A stretch of DNA of 64,000 nucleotides from Pseudisothecium myosuroides. Its lineage: Eukaryota > Streptophyta > Bryopsida > Hypnales > Lembophyllaceae. Numbering within the stretch: the stretch's first letter is position 1; every line of letters starts with the position of its first letter. Location: contig OX637292.1 in assembly GCA_951799445.1 (NCBI GenBank), positions 5,025,296 to 5,089,295 on the forward strand, read 5' to 3'. The notes below the pieces were generated by a model. The model was not told the DNA's origin. It did not search any database and was given only the letters and a program-made list of their open reading frames with translations. The position numbers and the translations under genes were made by a program. This document shows, in pieces, positions 10,513-23,400 of this stretch.

Positions 10513-12895
10513 ATGGATTCTTTTCACGGGTGATCTCAACAGCCCTCTTCCGAAGCAGATGCGATCGGAGATGACGGATGACGTAAGACCATTGTCGTTA
10601 CCAGCAAACGATTGCGCTGCTTCCAACGCAAGGAGGATTGAAGGACGGCCAGCCAGAGCGCTTCCTTCATCCGCGCGACTACGACGGAGAACCTTGAAGC
10701 GCGGAACTCTAGCCATCGCTGGTAAAGTGGTTAGTAGTGAGGATCCGTTTCGGAACTTTTAAGCGACGACATTCTGGGGCACATCCTCGCCAGGGTGCCT
10801 CTGTTTTCCCTCAAGGCCGCGAAGAAAGTGTGCAAGCAATGGGCGTCGGTGACCAGCACACCGGAGTTGAAGGAGCTAAACCCTAAACTGCGTCTGGTTC
10901 GTTATGCAAGGAGCTTTCGGGGTCCCGGATATTCGCAATGTTTTGCGTATGATGTGGAGAACAATGAGTGGGTGACGCTTCCGGCTCTGCAATTACCGGC
11001 TCTTAACTTCGTCACTTTAATAGGTATTGGAAATGGTGACCATACACCTTGTTTTTGAATATTGTTTTACGAATGCACTGAAATTACAAAAGCTGTTAAC
11101 GTTCTCCTCTGTATAAACGTTAGAACTATAGATTAAACTATAGAACTATGGATTGAACTACAGAAAATACAAGAGCTGTTAAACAAGAACTATAGATTGA
11201 AATCTGTACTAAACGTTAAACGTTAACTATAGATTGAAATCTAAACTAAGTGTGAATATTCTTGATTGCAGGTGCCAGTGGAGTGGTGTTTGCCATTGGT
11301 GGGCCTGGTGAGGACAGGTTTTGGTACAAGCTGACGAGTTCGGCGTCTTCGGCTGAGTCTTTTGGAGAGACGTGGTACGAGACTCCCGTCATGAAGTTCC
11401 CCCGGTTGGAGCCGGTGGTGAGTGTGGCCCTGGGCGTTGGCATGGGGCATAAAGTGGTGGTGGCAGGTGGGGGGCCAGGTGTTATGGGTGGAAACAGTGC
11501 TGTGGAGGTCTTTGATTCTGAAATTGGTGAGTGGTTTGCAGTTTTCTGTCAAAGCCATTATTTGATCATGGACTTATACTTCTGTTGTAATGTTGTGTGG
11601 GAGACTTGTTTGCAAAGTAAAACCTTTCTTCATGAATGAGTCATTGTAGTGTCTCTGCAAATATAGTTATGAACAATATGGTTTGTTAATCCAGTTCTGT
11701 ACATTGGGAATGTATGAGTTTTTTAACATCCGGTATTCAGTATTTTGATAGTAGATTAGATAACCTTTGAGAAATGGGTGGCCCGAGAACGTTGTTGGAC
11801 GTAATGCGATGTCGTTTCATTGAATTTGGAACTTTTAGATTTTTACTTTTTGGTTTATTGAAAGGCTCACATAGAGCATAGGTTTTATGTTTTGTTTGAA
11901 TGTGACGTGGTTCCTTGAAATTCAGACTTGGCATTAAGGCTTGATCAGTGTGATCACACTGCATCACTTCCGTTGGGTCTAGTCCATATGGCATGAATAA
12001 CAATTAATACGTTCCTTGTGTCATGGACTTCCAAGGAGTAGTGCTTTGGAGTAGAACACTTTGCTCTTCATTGCCATATTGGATGTCTGATGCTTGCCCA
12101 AATGAAGAAAGGCGTTCTTCTATTTTTCTTACCGTTCTTTTCGTCTGGTAAAGTCATGTTTGCTCTTGGTGTTAAGAAGTGTTCCAAATGAATGTAGGTA
12201 TACATTTACAATGGATTTGCTTTGATCACGTCATTCTTATTTCGAAGTGCAAGCACCCCTTCCTTGAAGCCTCATATTTTTGCTTAAGTTTTGTGCTCAT
12301 GGCACTTTCATTGACGACTGCAGGTACTTGGGAGTCCTATGGTGACCTGCCGGAGGAATTCTCGGGATACGACCACTTTTTTGAGATGTCTGGAGTAGTG
12401 TGCGACAACAAATTCTACGTGTCATTACTTCGCAGATCCGAAATTGGCGACCTCCAAATTCACGTTCTGGATTTTTACACCAAGCAGTGGGCTTCCATCC
12501 AGTTGGAGCGTCCCACGGATTTGAAAAACAGCCGCATCATGGCTATCGGGACAACACTAGTGGTCGCTGGAGTATGTGCAGATTCTACTGATGGGCACTT
12601 TGCAGTGAAGCTCTGGAAAGTCGATTTGAAGACCCTGAGCTTGATTCAGATTGGGTTGATGCCAAGCAAAATGGCTGCTTTGCTTGGAAGAGAACCAAAC
12701 AACGTGCCGTGCTTATGGTATGTGGTGGATGAGAATTTGCTGTATATCGTCGTGAATAATTGGTGGCTCATCGTGGCAGACGTTTCTTTGGAAGCGTGCA
12801 AAACTTATTGGCATCTTTTGCCAGAATTAACGCTGGGTGTGAACTTTTCAGTCAAGAGGTTTAGCACTTTTTGCGCGTCTATTAGTTCTGCATAA
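10513..12895 (+). CDS. F-box/kelch-repeat protein, three main exons
   Basis: A likely substrate-recognition subunit of an SCF ubiquitin ligase. The F-box (SDDILGHILARVPLFSLK, then KKVCKQW) is encoded at about 10750-10850. Exon 1 ends at 11023, exon 2 is 11272-11526 and exon 3 is 12324-12895. All junctions are GT..AG in phase 1. Exon 2 carries a Gly-rich kelch blade (VVVAGGGPG, then EVFDSE). Exon 3 begins TWESYGDLPEE and holds DNKFYV and VLDFYTKQW, typical kelch strands. Length from the F-box is about 360 residues, usual for plant F-box/kelch proteins. The start is unclear: the F-box frame has a TGA just upstream and no in-frame ATG. One option is the ATG at 10513 in good context (ACCATGG), joined by a 234-base intron with a weak GTGATC donor to 10764. 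The other is a frameshift from the frame running through 10558-10762. Substrate unknown. Confidence 0.85.
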
Positions 12896-15114
12896 ATATC
12901 TTGACTGAACAACTTGGGAACCTATTATTCGGGTTTGTAACAAATACCTTTCCACTGTAACATATTGAACCAATGTATAACACATGTTTAGATACATATG
13001 GCCAAAGCTTCTGTGAGTTTTTTTATAAGTTTTACTTTTGTCAAAACGATTGAAGTCGTTCTTAAGTGATGTAAACCAGCCTAAAACTGCCAGCTTCCTA
13101 TTTCTGGCATGCTACTTTTGGCCCCATTTCCGCCACCAAACCCATCCTAATCCATTCACTTTTATGACAAAATCAGACCATTAATGCCACAAAGGATAAC
13201 ATTTCAATCTTTCATTGGTCAATACTTAAATGCTAATTGATACATGGAAGGGTGGTTATAGGTTGTTAAATTCTGCCCAATTTGTGGCGTTCGGATGGTA
13301 TTGTAGCAATTTTGTGCATAGACAGAAAAGTATTTTTTTCATTCAATTCTTGATTTAGGAGATGCTTGGGATGGTATTGGAAATTGCCTCTTTGAGATAT
13401 TCATGACTTTTCTCCACATCAAGATGTTGTGACAATAGATCTCAGAATACTCTACGCTATCATCACACTCAATAAAAAATCACTCAAAAAATCATTTAAA
13501 ATGGCATCTACTAAAATGTTCAGAAATTATAAGGTGGTAATGTGGTATAATTGAATAGTATTGAAAATTATTGAACTTTATAAATATTGAAGATTGATGC
13601 AAACAACATTCCTAAGTACAAATTAGAATGTCATCCATCAAATAAATCTTCACAAATTGCAAAACGAGGAGAATGTAATCATCTTGTATAGTTGCTATAT
13701 CAATGTCTAAAATTTTTAAGGATGAAAAGCTCAATGACATGTAATAAACAAAGTTTAGGTTCAAAAGTCATACTGAAATATTAGATACTACAAAAAATGC
13801 AATTTGAAGAAAAAATAATTTCATGTACTAAATTAAAATACCTTTAGAAATAAATTATTTTGTATAGTGCCTAACAAATCTAACCTAGGGTACGGTATGC
13901 TACTTTAGTGCATTGTAGGCCAATTTGTAATTCTTTGCTCTAGATTTGAAATTTGTCTATTAAAATGATATTTTTGAATTCAAGCCCACCAAAAAAAATG
14001 AAGGTCATCTACTTCAATTTCTCCTCCAATTTGATATTTTGATACTTTGAAGTGCAAATTGTTCTAGCAATGAAAAGAAGTCTACCAACGTCGGGGGGTG
14101 CAGTAAGTGGTAGAAGTAGCAAACTACGTGCGAACAAATGATAGGGTGCCAAAAAAACATTGGAGCTAAAAATTATAAATTGGTTGATAATACTATAGCG
14201 TATGTAAAATGTCATTGGATGTATTGTAAATACTATAGGGTGTGGAATAATGGGATACATTAGAAAAAATTTGGACTTAAGATACCCCCTTTTTTATTAG
14301 TTTAGTGGGTCAAAAGTCTTAATTATGGGTTTAGAGCTAGCATTTCACCCCACATTTATACTACATTGTCTTTTTATTTTAGATTCTTTAAGCTATGATG
14401 ATCTATTATATTTTACCTACCACTCGTAGTCTCAGAGTTAAATGAAGGTATCATCCTACCATATGCAGGTTGTGGTTATAACTCCATGTGAGTAATAAAT
14501 TGTGAACACATAAATTATGGGAGTGCATTTAGAAATGCATTTCCCCAAAAGCAACATCATCAAAAATTTAGAATGGAATGGTTGACTAAGCTTACAATCT
14601 AGATAGCCTAATGTCTTTTTTCTTCCCTAGTCTTACTTGGTCTGGTCATGTACGTCTTGTTTCTCTTCTGGGTAGGCCACCTATAAAGCCTAAGTGAACT
14701 GCCCCCCCCACTCGCTCCCAAGGAAAAATGTTGATTTTTTTAATTTGCAATGCATGATAAAATTTGCAAATTTTGAATTTATAATTGCAATCAAAAGCCC
14801 CAAAATTAGCAAGGAGGATTGTACAAAATTAAACAATCAAGTACAAAGTAGGGGGCTTTTTTTTACATGCACCCCTAGAATGACTTAGGGGAACAAGCAA
14901 TGGGGGCAATTCACCTTGGCCTCTTGTGGCTAGCTGGCTTGTAAGTTACTTTTTATCAATGAAAATATGTTTCATCTGTTTCAAAAAAAAAATCTAGGTA
15001 ATGACAAAGCCTACAATTGGATTATGATTTTTGAAACTGCAAATATCTGCAATTTATATGAATATCAATTTTGCTACTAAAAATTTGTCAATGAGAAATT
15101 GATTACAAATTGAA
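12896..15114. other. 3' flank of the F-box gene and AT-rich intergenic DNA
   Basis: The first 100-200 bases are probably the 3' untranslated region. Beyond that I see no open frame with family features, no RNA gene and no clear element ends. Confidence 0.35.
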
Positions 15115-15310
15115 CTTAAAAGGTAAGAGGTCCATAAATCGTCCATTTAAGAGCTGAAATTGAATTTTGATGAGGAGGTGAAACTTCTTAAAATATTTTT
15201 CAAGAAATTCTCCTTGAAAGACAAGTAGAATTGGCATCTAATCCAAGTTGTTTCATATTTTTGGAGCTTTGTGGAATTAAACATATGAATTTTTGGACTT
15301 CAAAGCACTA
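15115..15310 (+). repeat. Dispersed repeat, second copy of the 9300-9530 sequence
   Basis: It contains GTAAGAGGTCCATAAATCG and TGGCATCTAATCCAAGTTG in the same order as the minus strand of 9300-9530. It is non-coding. Confidence 0.55.
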
Positions 15311-16269
15311 AATGGTTAAGAAGCCCCTTAATTGTGAACTCTAAACCCTACACCAAATTTTGTAATTGCAAGTAGTGCAAAAAAATTGAACCAATATAGC
15401 ATATGACATATTCATGGCAATTAGGAATTATAATTAATGTATGCCCCCTTTTTAATGGTTCAAATTAGAAAATTATATAATGATAGACCTCAAAATAATC
15501 AATGAACAAAAAGTAATACCCCCCATTTAAATACCCGGTGTTCGCACCTATATCCTTATTTTTTTCAAGGAGTGCACCCCCCAAGCTACCAACACTACTA
15601 TGAGTTTGAAGCGCTATGACAAACTAAAAAATTGTTGGAAGAAGGTGAAAGCAAACACAAAAATGGCATTCCTTGGACCTTTTTTGTTTTTTACTAAACA
15701 AGTGCACACTTACACTACCAAATGTCCAAACACATCAAAATGAAGCACATAGTCATTTCAAACAACCAAGCAATTAATAGTAATTAAATGAGTGTCTACT
15801 TGAGGTTGATAACTACATGAAGGAGAAACTATAAATACTCAAAGAACAAGATTATAACATCACGATGATACACTAGAGCAGAGAATGATTTGCACAAGCA
15901 CGACACACTGAGCCGCATGAAAAACAAAACAAATAGTTTCATATTAATTGCATGAATTAAACATCACTTTAGTAAATTTTGAGATTCATCACATTGACAC
16001 ATTGCCCCTCTTGTTGTCCCTTATGACACATTATTAACTTGTAAGCGCCCTAGTTTTTTTGAGGCCAAAATAAATTATTTATTCCATGTTGTCAAATCAG
16101 GGCTTGTTACTGGTCCTTGGCAGGGGTTCAACTGTTGGGCTCAATTATTGGCCTTGGTTGGGTTAACCTCCAGATCTTAATAAAATAAAAGGTTATAAGA
16201 AAGTTGTTTTTAAGCTAATATAAATTAGGGACCAAATATTGGGCTATTCCAAACTATACCATAATTTTA

Positions 16270-16780
16270 AAACGAGAGAAGTACAGAAATGAATATTATA
16301 GTATCTAGACAATAGCTTCGCCATACATTGCTTTTTGGTGAACAATACTAACAAACAATGAGTACGGAAAAACATTTGCAAGGTCTAATTCACAATGCAT
16401 GGCTAAGGCCAAAACTTGGGCATATGTTATTTACATACTATCATGATCATTAATTTACTTTGTATTGAAAATTATTTGGTCAAGGTTTTTCTAATCAAAT
16501 ACCTCCAAATTCAAAACATACTATATGGTTGCAAAGGACTTTCAGGCCCTTCAAACATGGACTCTCAAAATTGCCACATTTTATATTGGAGAAAGTTTCT
16601 ATTATAAGATTGGTGAAATTTTGTATTTTTCCATTAGTAAGTGAGGAGATTTCAATGTGCCAAAGAATGCATCATTTGGATACGAGATGCAAAAGTTATG
16701 AAGGGTCAAGATATTTTGGTAGATATTCTCCGACCCGCTTTTTTGCAAAAACAAGTACATATTGACTATGAAGATGTACA
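16270..16780. repeat. Mosaic of four dispersed repeat fragments
   Basis: About 16270-16430 matches 61200-61340 (shared GCAAGGTCTAATT and GGCCAAAACTTGG). About 16430-16555 matches the reverse complement of part of the 24874-25096 element (shared ATGATCATTAATTTACTT). About 16588-16684 matches 1668-1763. About 16685-16775 matches 3690-3840. Abutting pieces suggest repeated insertion and deletion at one site. Confidence 0.55.
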
Positions 16781-17359
16781 CATAGTGAGCATCTTATAAA
16801 GTGACACTTTAAGGAATATGGTTGGTTTTCTTTTAGAATGTATTGTCTTAATATAAACCTTCTGATATCCAACTAGTATGAGCAAATAAAACCTTCAATT
16901 TTTGAATTGTCTATTGAGAAATGGTTATATTTGATTGTACAACTTGCCAATATTCCATTCCAACTATTAGTAGCTCTTGGTGTATGTACCATGAATTCAC
17001 ATTGCTTGTGGTTGAGTGTAAGCAAGCAAAGACAAAGGTTATACTATTGTTGGCAAATAGAGTATTCAAAATAAGCTACTTGTCTCCTAAATTAATAGTT
17101 TGTAAAAATTCTTTTGATCTTTCCATTGATTACCACTCCAATTCTCTTGTCTATGTCTATGTGAGCTTAGCATATAAATGTAGTCTTGTTTACTTACTTG
17201 TAGTTCCTCCACCTATAGAGAGGAAAAAAATGATTTAATACTTTAGATGAACTAAGTAAATTTCTACAAGTATAAAAACATGCTTCCATTTTTTTGTACC
17301 AATGTTAAAGAACCCCCCTAAGCTACCAAACTAATGGCCATTGATATGCAATGCTAACC

Positions 17360-17622
17360 ATTAGAAGAAATTCAGAGGCAACAAGAGATTGCGAGTTATC
17401 AGGCCTTGGGAACTCCGGGAACGCCTTGGGAACAATAATCTAACGTGGCCAAGAGTGTGCCATGTCAAAAAAATTTAAATTATTATTATTTTTAATTTTA
17501 AAAATAATATTTTAATATTTTAATATTTGTTTTTATTTTTTAATAATTTTTATATTCTGACTGTTCCCAGCAGTGGGAACAATCCTAAAACGGCCCTTTG
17601 GAGCCCTCAAATTTCTTCTACT
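17360..17622. mobile_element. MITE related to the ACGTGGC-bearing family
   Basis: The left end ATTAGAAGAAATTC and the right end AAATTTCTTCTA are short inverted repeats. ACGTGGC lies at 17443-17449, with a degenerate partner GCCATGTC near 17460. A CTGTTCCCAGCAGTGGGAAC palindrome near the right end resembles the one in the 35.5 kb element. The interior is a run of A/T. Confidence 0.55.
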
Positions 17623-17842
17623 GAAAGTTAGTAAAGGAATTTAACCCTTAAGTGCCTAATGCGGAATACTGAAATTCAAGTCATTCTGGGCCTCATTCCA
17701 TTTGGATTAATCTGCAAGTGGAGAAATGAGTTCCACAAAATGAAGCGATTGAAATTGGTAGTTGCTATTAGCCTAGAGCTAAGGGAAAAATGTCAAAACA
17801 TTTGACTGTACCAATGAGAAGATTATAATAGTTAAAACAAGG

Positions 17843-18193
17843 TTGACATTTTGTGGTAGCCTAGAATTGAGGAAGTCTTGCACTTCAAAAAAGCGCTATC
17901 TTTTGACTAAGTATATGCCGGCTTGCCAATTTGCACATTTTTTTGACAAAGGTAAGACCCTGGATTTTGTCCATGAATGTAAGAGGGAGAAGGAGGAAAA
18001 GCACAATTGCAATAATGAATTAAAAAATGACTTCGCAAGTACTTTTGTGATTTCTCAATTTCTAAATCTTGAGTATAATGGAGTGAACCACCTTGATCCC
18101 ACTCACTTGCCCTTTATTTCCTACTACGCAATTCATTTGTACAATCCTTCTGGCAATACAGTCCCATGTGACAACACAACAATCTTAATTTAA
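17843..18193 (+). other. Unidentified 116-codon reading frame
   Basis: An open frame in AT-rich DNA with a Lys/Glu-rich middle (HECKREKEEKHN) and no recognisable domain, signal peptide or splice context. It may be a fragment of a mobile-element gene or chance. Only its length argues for coding. Confidence 0.15.
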
Positions 18194-18999
18194 TTTCAAG
18201 AGGTCAAATTTGGAGTGATGGGGTGCTCAAGGATTAAAGTCTCAAAATTTGAGTAAGGGTTCAAGTCAATTCCAACTTATTAAGCATTTAGGCTTGATTC
18301 TCTTATGGAAGCAAACGTATATTATTTTGTTGCCTGGACCGCAAAGGTAGGTCATACTTATAAACAATAGTGACGTGTTTGGCACTGGCACCAATGTCTC
18401 TCATCCGCGCTTAACCTAAGATATGGCCCTTTGTTAAGGAGTTCATTGATGTAAGGCCCTCCCGTTGAATTGCTTGCGGACTCAAGCCTACTGATCTTCA
18501 CCTTTGGCATTAGAGAGGGGCCTTCGTGTCAAGGAACACTTTAATAAAAGGATGTTACCTTATACATAATTTCCAATCTTACATAGTTACATGTAAGACA
18601 AGGTGGTTGGATTGGAACATTAGTGACACTACATCTTTTCTATAATTGAATCAAAACTATATTTTGTTGAATGTTTCTTAGCAAACCTAACATCCCACCA
18701 AAGCTAATTATTTTATTTTGAATAAGTGATTTCCTAGCAACTTGGACATTTTCTTGTCTAAGCACTCTCTCTATGCAAATAACCTTGTAAATATTCCATA
18801 AGGAGTGTTGAGACTAGGTGGACTAAAGAAAAAGATAGGAATTTTATTTTCTTCAACATGAAAACAAAACTCACCCCATTTTGCTTCTAAATTTCTAAAG
18901 CAATATTGAATCAATTATGAATTTTCAAATTTATTACGATGCCCTTCTCAAATCAATTACTATATTCTATAACTACTCATGACTCAATAAAGCAATTAA

Positions 19000-19928
19000 C
19001 CCCTAACGTCCTAGTGTCTCCTTGGGGAACAAAATGGATTGCAGGTACTCCAGGTAGGCTCTAACGGTCTCAATATTTGTTGTAATTTTCTAAGACTTTC
19101 TATGAATAGAAAAATACATGAGCTTTGGGGGAATATAATTTTCATTTCAATCGGTTCCAAGGATAAAAAATTATGGCATAATAAGTCCAAAGTTAAGTTT
19201 AGTGGGTAGAAAAAAAGCTCACAAAAACTTTAAATTTTATTTTTTAATTTGTTTTCTTCATATATTATATTTTAATCTATGTTAATAGCTTTGATTCATT
19301 CCATTTGAATTTGTTATGAGAAAGTTATGGACAATCTTGTTTTTCAAACAATCAAAGCATATTCTTGAAAAAAAGCTTGTAGGATTCATTTATAAACTCA
19401 ATTTTCAGAATTTTAAAGAAAAATAAGTCTTACAAGGTTTAGATCTCTAATAGAACAATCTCACTGTAGAAATTAGTGTATTTCAATTCCATATCAAAGC
19501 TATTAATAATTTAGTTTTCCCTTCAATTTTAAATCTACTTCTACTTAACAATTTATTTATGAGTGAAAATTATTTGTGTGTTTTTTGAATTTTTTTTTTC
19601 TAGATTCTCAATTGAATTCTTCAATATAAAGTTAGAAACCCAAAATCAATAGTGCAAAAATTTTAAGTTAGAAAGATTCAGAGTCAATAAATCTAATCAA
19701 GCAAGGTGCATAAAAAATTGTTTTCTACACTATAAATGCAAATATCTTGTAATCTACGTGGTCAAAGTTTTTGAAATCTCTTCTGCATATTTTACAATAG
19801 TCTAGTAGAAGATCCTAAGATTAGATATGCAAAAAAAAAAACAATGTTTAAATTTTTTTGCTCTTTGCAATAGAAATGACAATATTGAGTGTCTTTTTTA
19901 TGGAAAAAGGACCTTGGGACTCTAGGGA
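19000..19928 (+). mobile_element. TTAA-flanked MITE-like element, copy C
   Basis: 929 bases between TTAA 18996-18999 and TTAA 19929-19932. The left end CCCCTAACGTCC and right end GGGACTCTAGGGA are mutated relative to copy B but still pair. It is collinear with copy A in the same orientation, for example CATTCCATTTGAATTTGTTA near 19300 and CACTTCTACTTAACAATTT-like sequence near 19540. Confidence 0.8.
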
Positions 19929-20019
19929 TTAAGGGTTGCATGAGAACACAAACACAAAAAACATGAAAAGACATCAACCATTTAAATTCCCCTAAAATGA
20001 AATCTATGATAGCTTTCAT

Positions 20020-20403
20020 CGGCTAAAGGTTACCATAAAGATAGTTTACAATCATGATTTAAATTTGGAAAACTGTAGGCCACTCTTTCAAGGACCAAGC
20101 TGAACTGGGGGACTTGCTTCGTGAGAGTATCCACGTACCGGTATAAACTCGTGAGTGCAAGGATAGTCAGTGCCAATGGCCCGCACAATATTCAAATGCT
20201 CCTCTTCCACGAAACAAGTATGCGCAAGTACATGGGGCGGTATTGAACCGCAGAATACTACAATCACTAATAACATTACGACTGCAAAAATGGGGTACAA
20301 GTTACAAAAAATCCAACCTAAATGTAAGTGCAATTATCTAACAGAGGCCCACAGATTCTTTCTTAGAAAATCGATGTCTGGTGCATCATCTGGTCGTAAG
20401 AAT
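20020..20403 (-). other. Downstream flank of IF-3, with a small secreted-type frame
   Basis: Probably the IF-3 3' untranslated region. An open minus-strand frame (20333-20088) contains an internal ATG followed by LLVIVVFCGSIPP, then a Cys-poor tail ending PPVQLGP. A start with a hydrophobic stretch resembles a signal peptide. No separate promoter or splice evidence was found, so it is not called as a gene. Confidence 0.2.
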
Positions 20404-23400
20404 TCAGGTGTCGACCGGACTGTTCTCCAGTTCTTTCTGGGTCTCAGGTTCTTTCTGAGTCTCTGGTCCTTTCGGGGTTTCAGCCACGGTGTTTTCTGGA
20501 TTGGGCTTCCCATTGTCTTGACCTTTAGACTTCGATTTTTCTGTTGACTGCATTTTGGCGACAACGGTTTTGTTCGGACCCAGCATCATGATCATTTGCC
20601 TCCCTTCGATTGCCATTTTGCTCTCAACAAGCCCTAACTGTACAATAACAAATAATCCCCACGATGAGTCAGGTATAGACCAGAATATACTTATATACGG
20701 CCTTTCCGTTACAGGAAAACAAATCCCAAAGAAAATGAGCGCTGCTCTCGCCAGTTCATCCAGACGCCCCTTCAAAACATCTTCTGAACGGCACAAATAC
20801 ATCTAGCATTAACGAATACCGATATTCTTTCTTACGACTAAGTAATACCCATATCAACTTCTGCAACAAACCAGGGCAAATGGAATCAGAGGGGCTCCTG
20901 AGCACATACCTCTCCAATATCATCTATGAACCTTTGGAAAAGCTTAAAAGCTAGATCTTTGAAATCCATTTCTCGTCCTTTAAACTGACAAACGACTTTC
21001 ACCTGCAGGTAATATACCAACTTCAGAATCTCTTTCTATAAGCAACACTCGTAACACTCGTGTACAGAGCAGCTAATCATGAGACAACTCCCTCATATTA
21101 AACTTTTCAAAACATCTGCGTTTCATGTGGAGATTGCGTCAATATGATAGAGATGGAACTATGTGATTTGGAATTGAAGAATTAGGATATCTTAGGACGG
21201 TTTGGGAAAGCTTAAATTCTTTCAAATTTTCCCAGGGTCGTGAACTGCCGCATAAAAGTGGGACCTAAAAATATAAAACCTAAAAAATATCAAAAGTAAA
21301 TTGCTACCTTGTCACCATCCTTCAAGAACCTTTTAGCTGCTCGCAGTCGAACATCATAATCGTGTGTATCAATGTTGTATCTGGACAACAATTATAAATG
21401 TCAAAATGTGCGTGCGTAACTACCATTAAAACGGCAAGAGTAAACGTGGAAATAGAAAGCATATCGATTCATGAGTCTCTGTTTTGTGTGTAGATACGAA
21501 AATGCCAAGCATCCCACGATTCCTAAAGATACACCATAGAGATTGGAATAACTCCGAGTCTTGAGAAAATACCTCATCTTCAACTCTTTAAGATCCTGAC
21601 GACTTGCTGTAAGCCGAAGAACGAAAGCAAGAACGAAACTATTAGAAAACAGTGATGAAGATGACATCATGTAGAGGTAAAAGGTTTATCTGAAAGATGT
21701 TCACGACAGAAAGACAAATAGTGAATACCACAAAACAACTTGAACTCTCCTGGACAAGCTATCAGTCTGTTGCTCCAAAGCACGAATCAAGTCGGAAGAT
21801 TCCCTGTCCCAAGAGGGACTGGGAAGGATCATTTCCAAAAAAAAGCTAGAGACGACTGAGACACAAAAAGAGAGAAGAAAATGTAAATTAATAAAATGAA
21901 AAATTAATGAACAACTGTCAATCGTTTGGCAAATGACTAGAGAGGCAGGCAGAATAAATCACCAGTTGCTTTCTTCTGAGCTTCTCTTTTCTTCTTCTGA
22001 ATTTCATATCTGTACTTACTGCAACAATTCAACAATATCTTCTTCAGCATTTGAACGAGGAAGTAATCGAAACAGAACCAATAAAACAAACTTGAAGCTT
22101 GCTTTCCATCCATAACGAACTTGAAATTCACCTGTAATTCATAATTCTGCAAACAGGTGGATCTGCGTCTGGAGAGATCATTACCTGCAATACAGAGCAA
22201 CCACGATCAACTCCACCTTACACCAGTCTAAAGCACGTGTACATACGTTCTGAAACGCGTCTAGGCGAGTCTAAAGTCATACTTTACAGTTATCTTCACA
22301 AATACTTAAGGAAGATATTGCGCTGGACTGCCCCTTGCATTATCCTTCTTTCAACTCAAGCACGTTTAATGAAGAAGAAACAAGTCTCTCAATTTCAACA
22401 TCAAATGTGATTCTTGACTTCCATTAACAGACGATGCCTTAGGGTTCTTGCTACTTCAACCATTTTAATAGTGGGAGGCAGTCTCTGAACATGTAATGGA
22501 ATATTAAAAGCCTGTGACCAAGAACATTTAGTTGGGAACCAGGATAATTACATTCTCAAAGGAATAAATTCATACATTTTTGTGCCGGAAAGATACGTTT
22601 CATATTTTCTGAATCAACTCCATAATTTGCACAGCAGCAGCAGCAGAGATAGTCTCATCAACAGAGAGAGAAAAAAAACTTACAAGATCAAGATCAGCTA
22701 CCCTTGCTCGTTGCTGTGCTTCTAGAGTGGGAACAACTCCAACCTGTAGTGAGGAATACAGGCGATTTCATTCTTTCAATCAAACAATAACATGTGAAAA
22801 ATGGAATACAAATGATCAGAGACTGAAAAATACTAATTCAGCAGCTTCCAGTAACTTCAAAATGAATCGTTCACATTCACTAAAGGATTGTCCAGTGCTA
22901 ACTGTCTAGACTACATACTCGTCTTAGACACCGCCACTGCTTAGCAGCATGTAGAGGACACATAAAGAACCACAGCAAACTATCCAATGTCTTCAATTGC
23001 GATTAGGAAGTGCATTTTCACCGCTGAAAAATGCGCTCCTGACATTCAGTTCCAGACTTGATTCAAACCTAACACTGTCATACCTCGACAACGATTTATT
23101 TCAATTACAACGAGGTGCGCTAATTGTTTATATTGCATCCTCTACTAGAATGCAATACACTTTTATTTTTAATGACAACTAGGAGAACAAGACACTCTCT
23201 ATTCCTCCCATTGGTCATTTAATTTTTTATATTACATTAGAGTCTCGTAGAGAAATGCGATATGAAGTAATTAGTGCGTGTCGCAATACTTGAAAGAAAC
23301 GGTGTGGTGAATTAACTTCAAAAATCTCACACCACGGTGAACAAATTTTCAGGACGCTCGCTCTGATTTTCAGTCAAGAACGGTCTAATTCGCCATCAAC

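Noticed and set aside
10444..10716. 90-codon minus-strand frame and other frames antisense to the F-box gene
   Set aside because: They are shadows of the GC-richer plus-strand exon and have no independent features.
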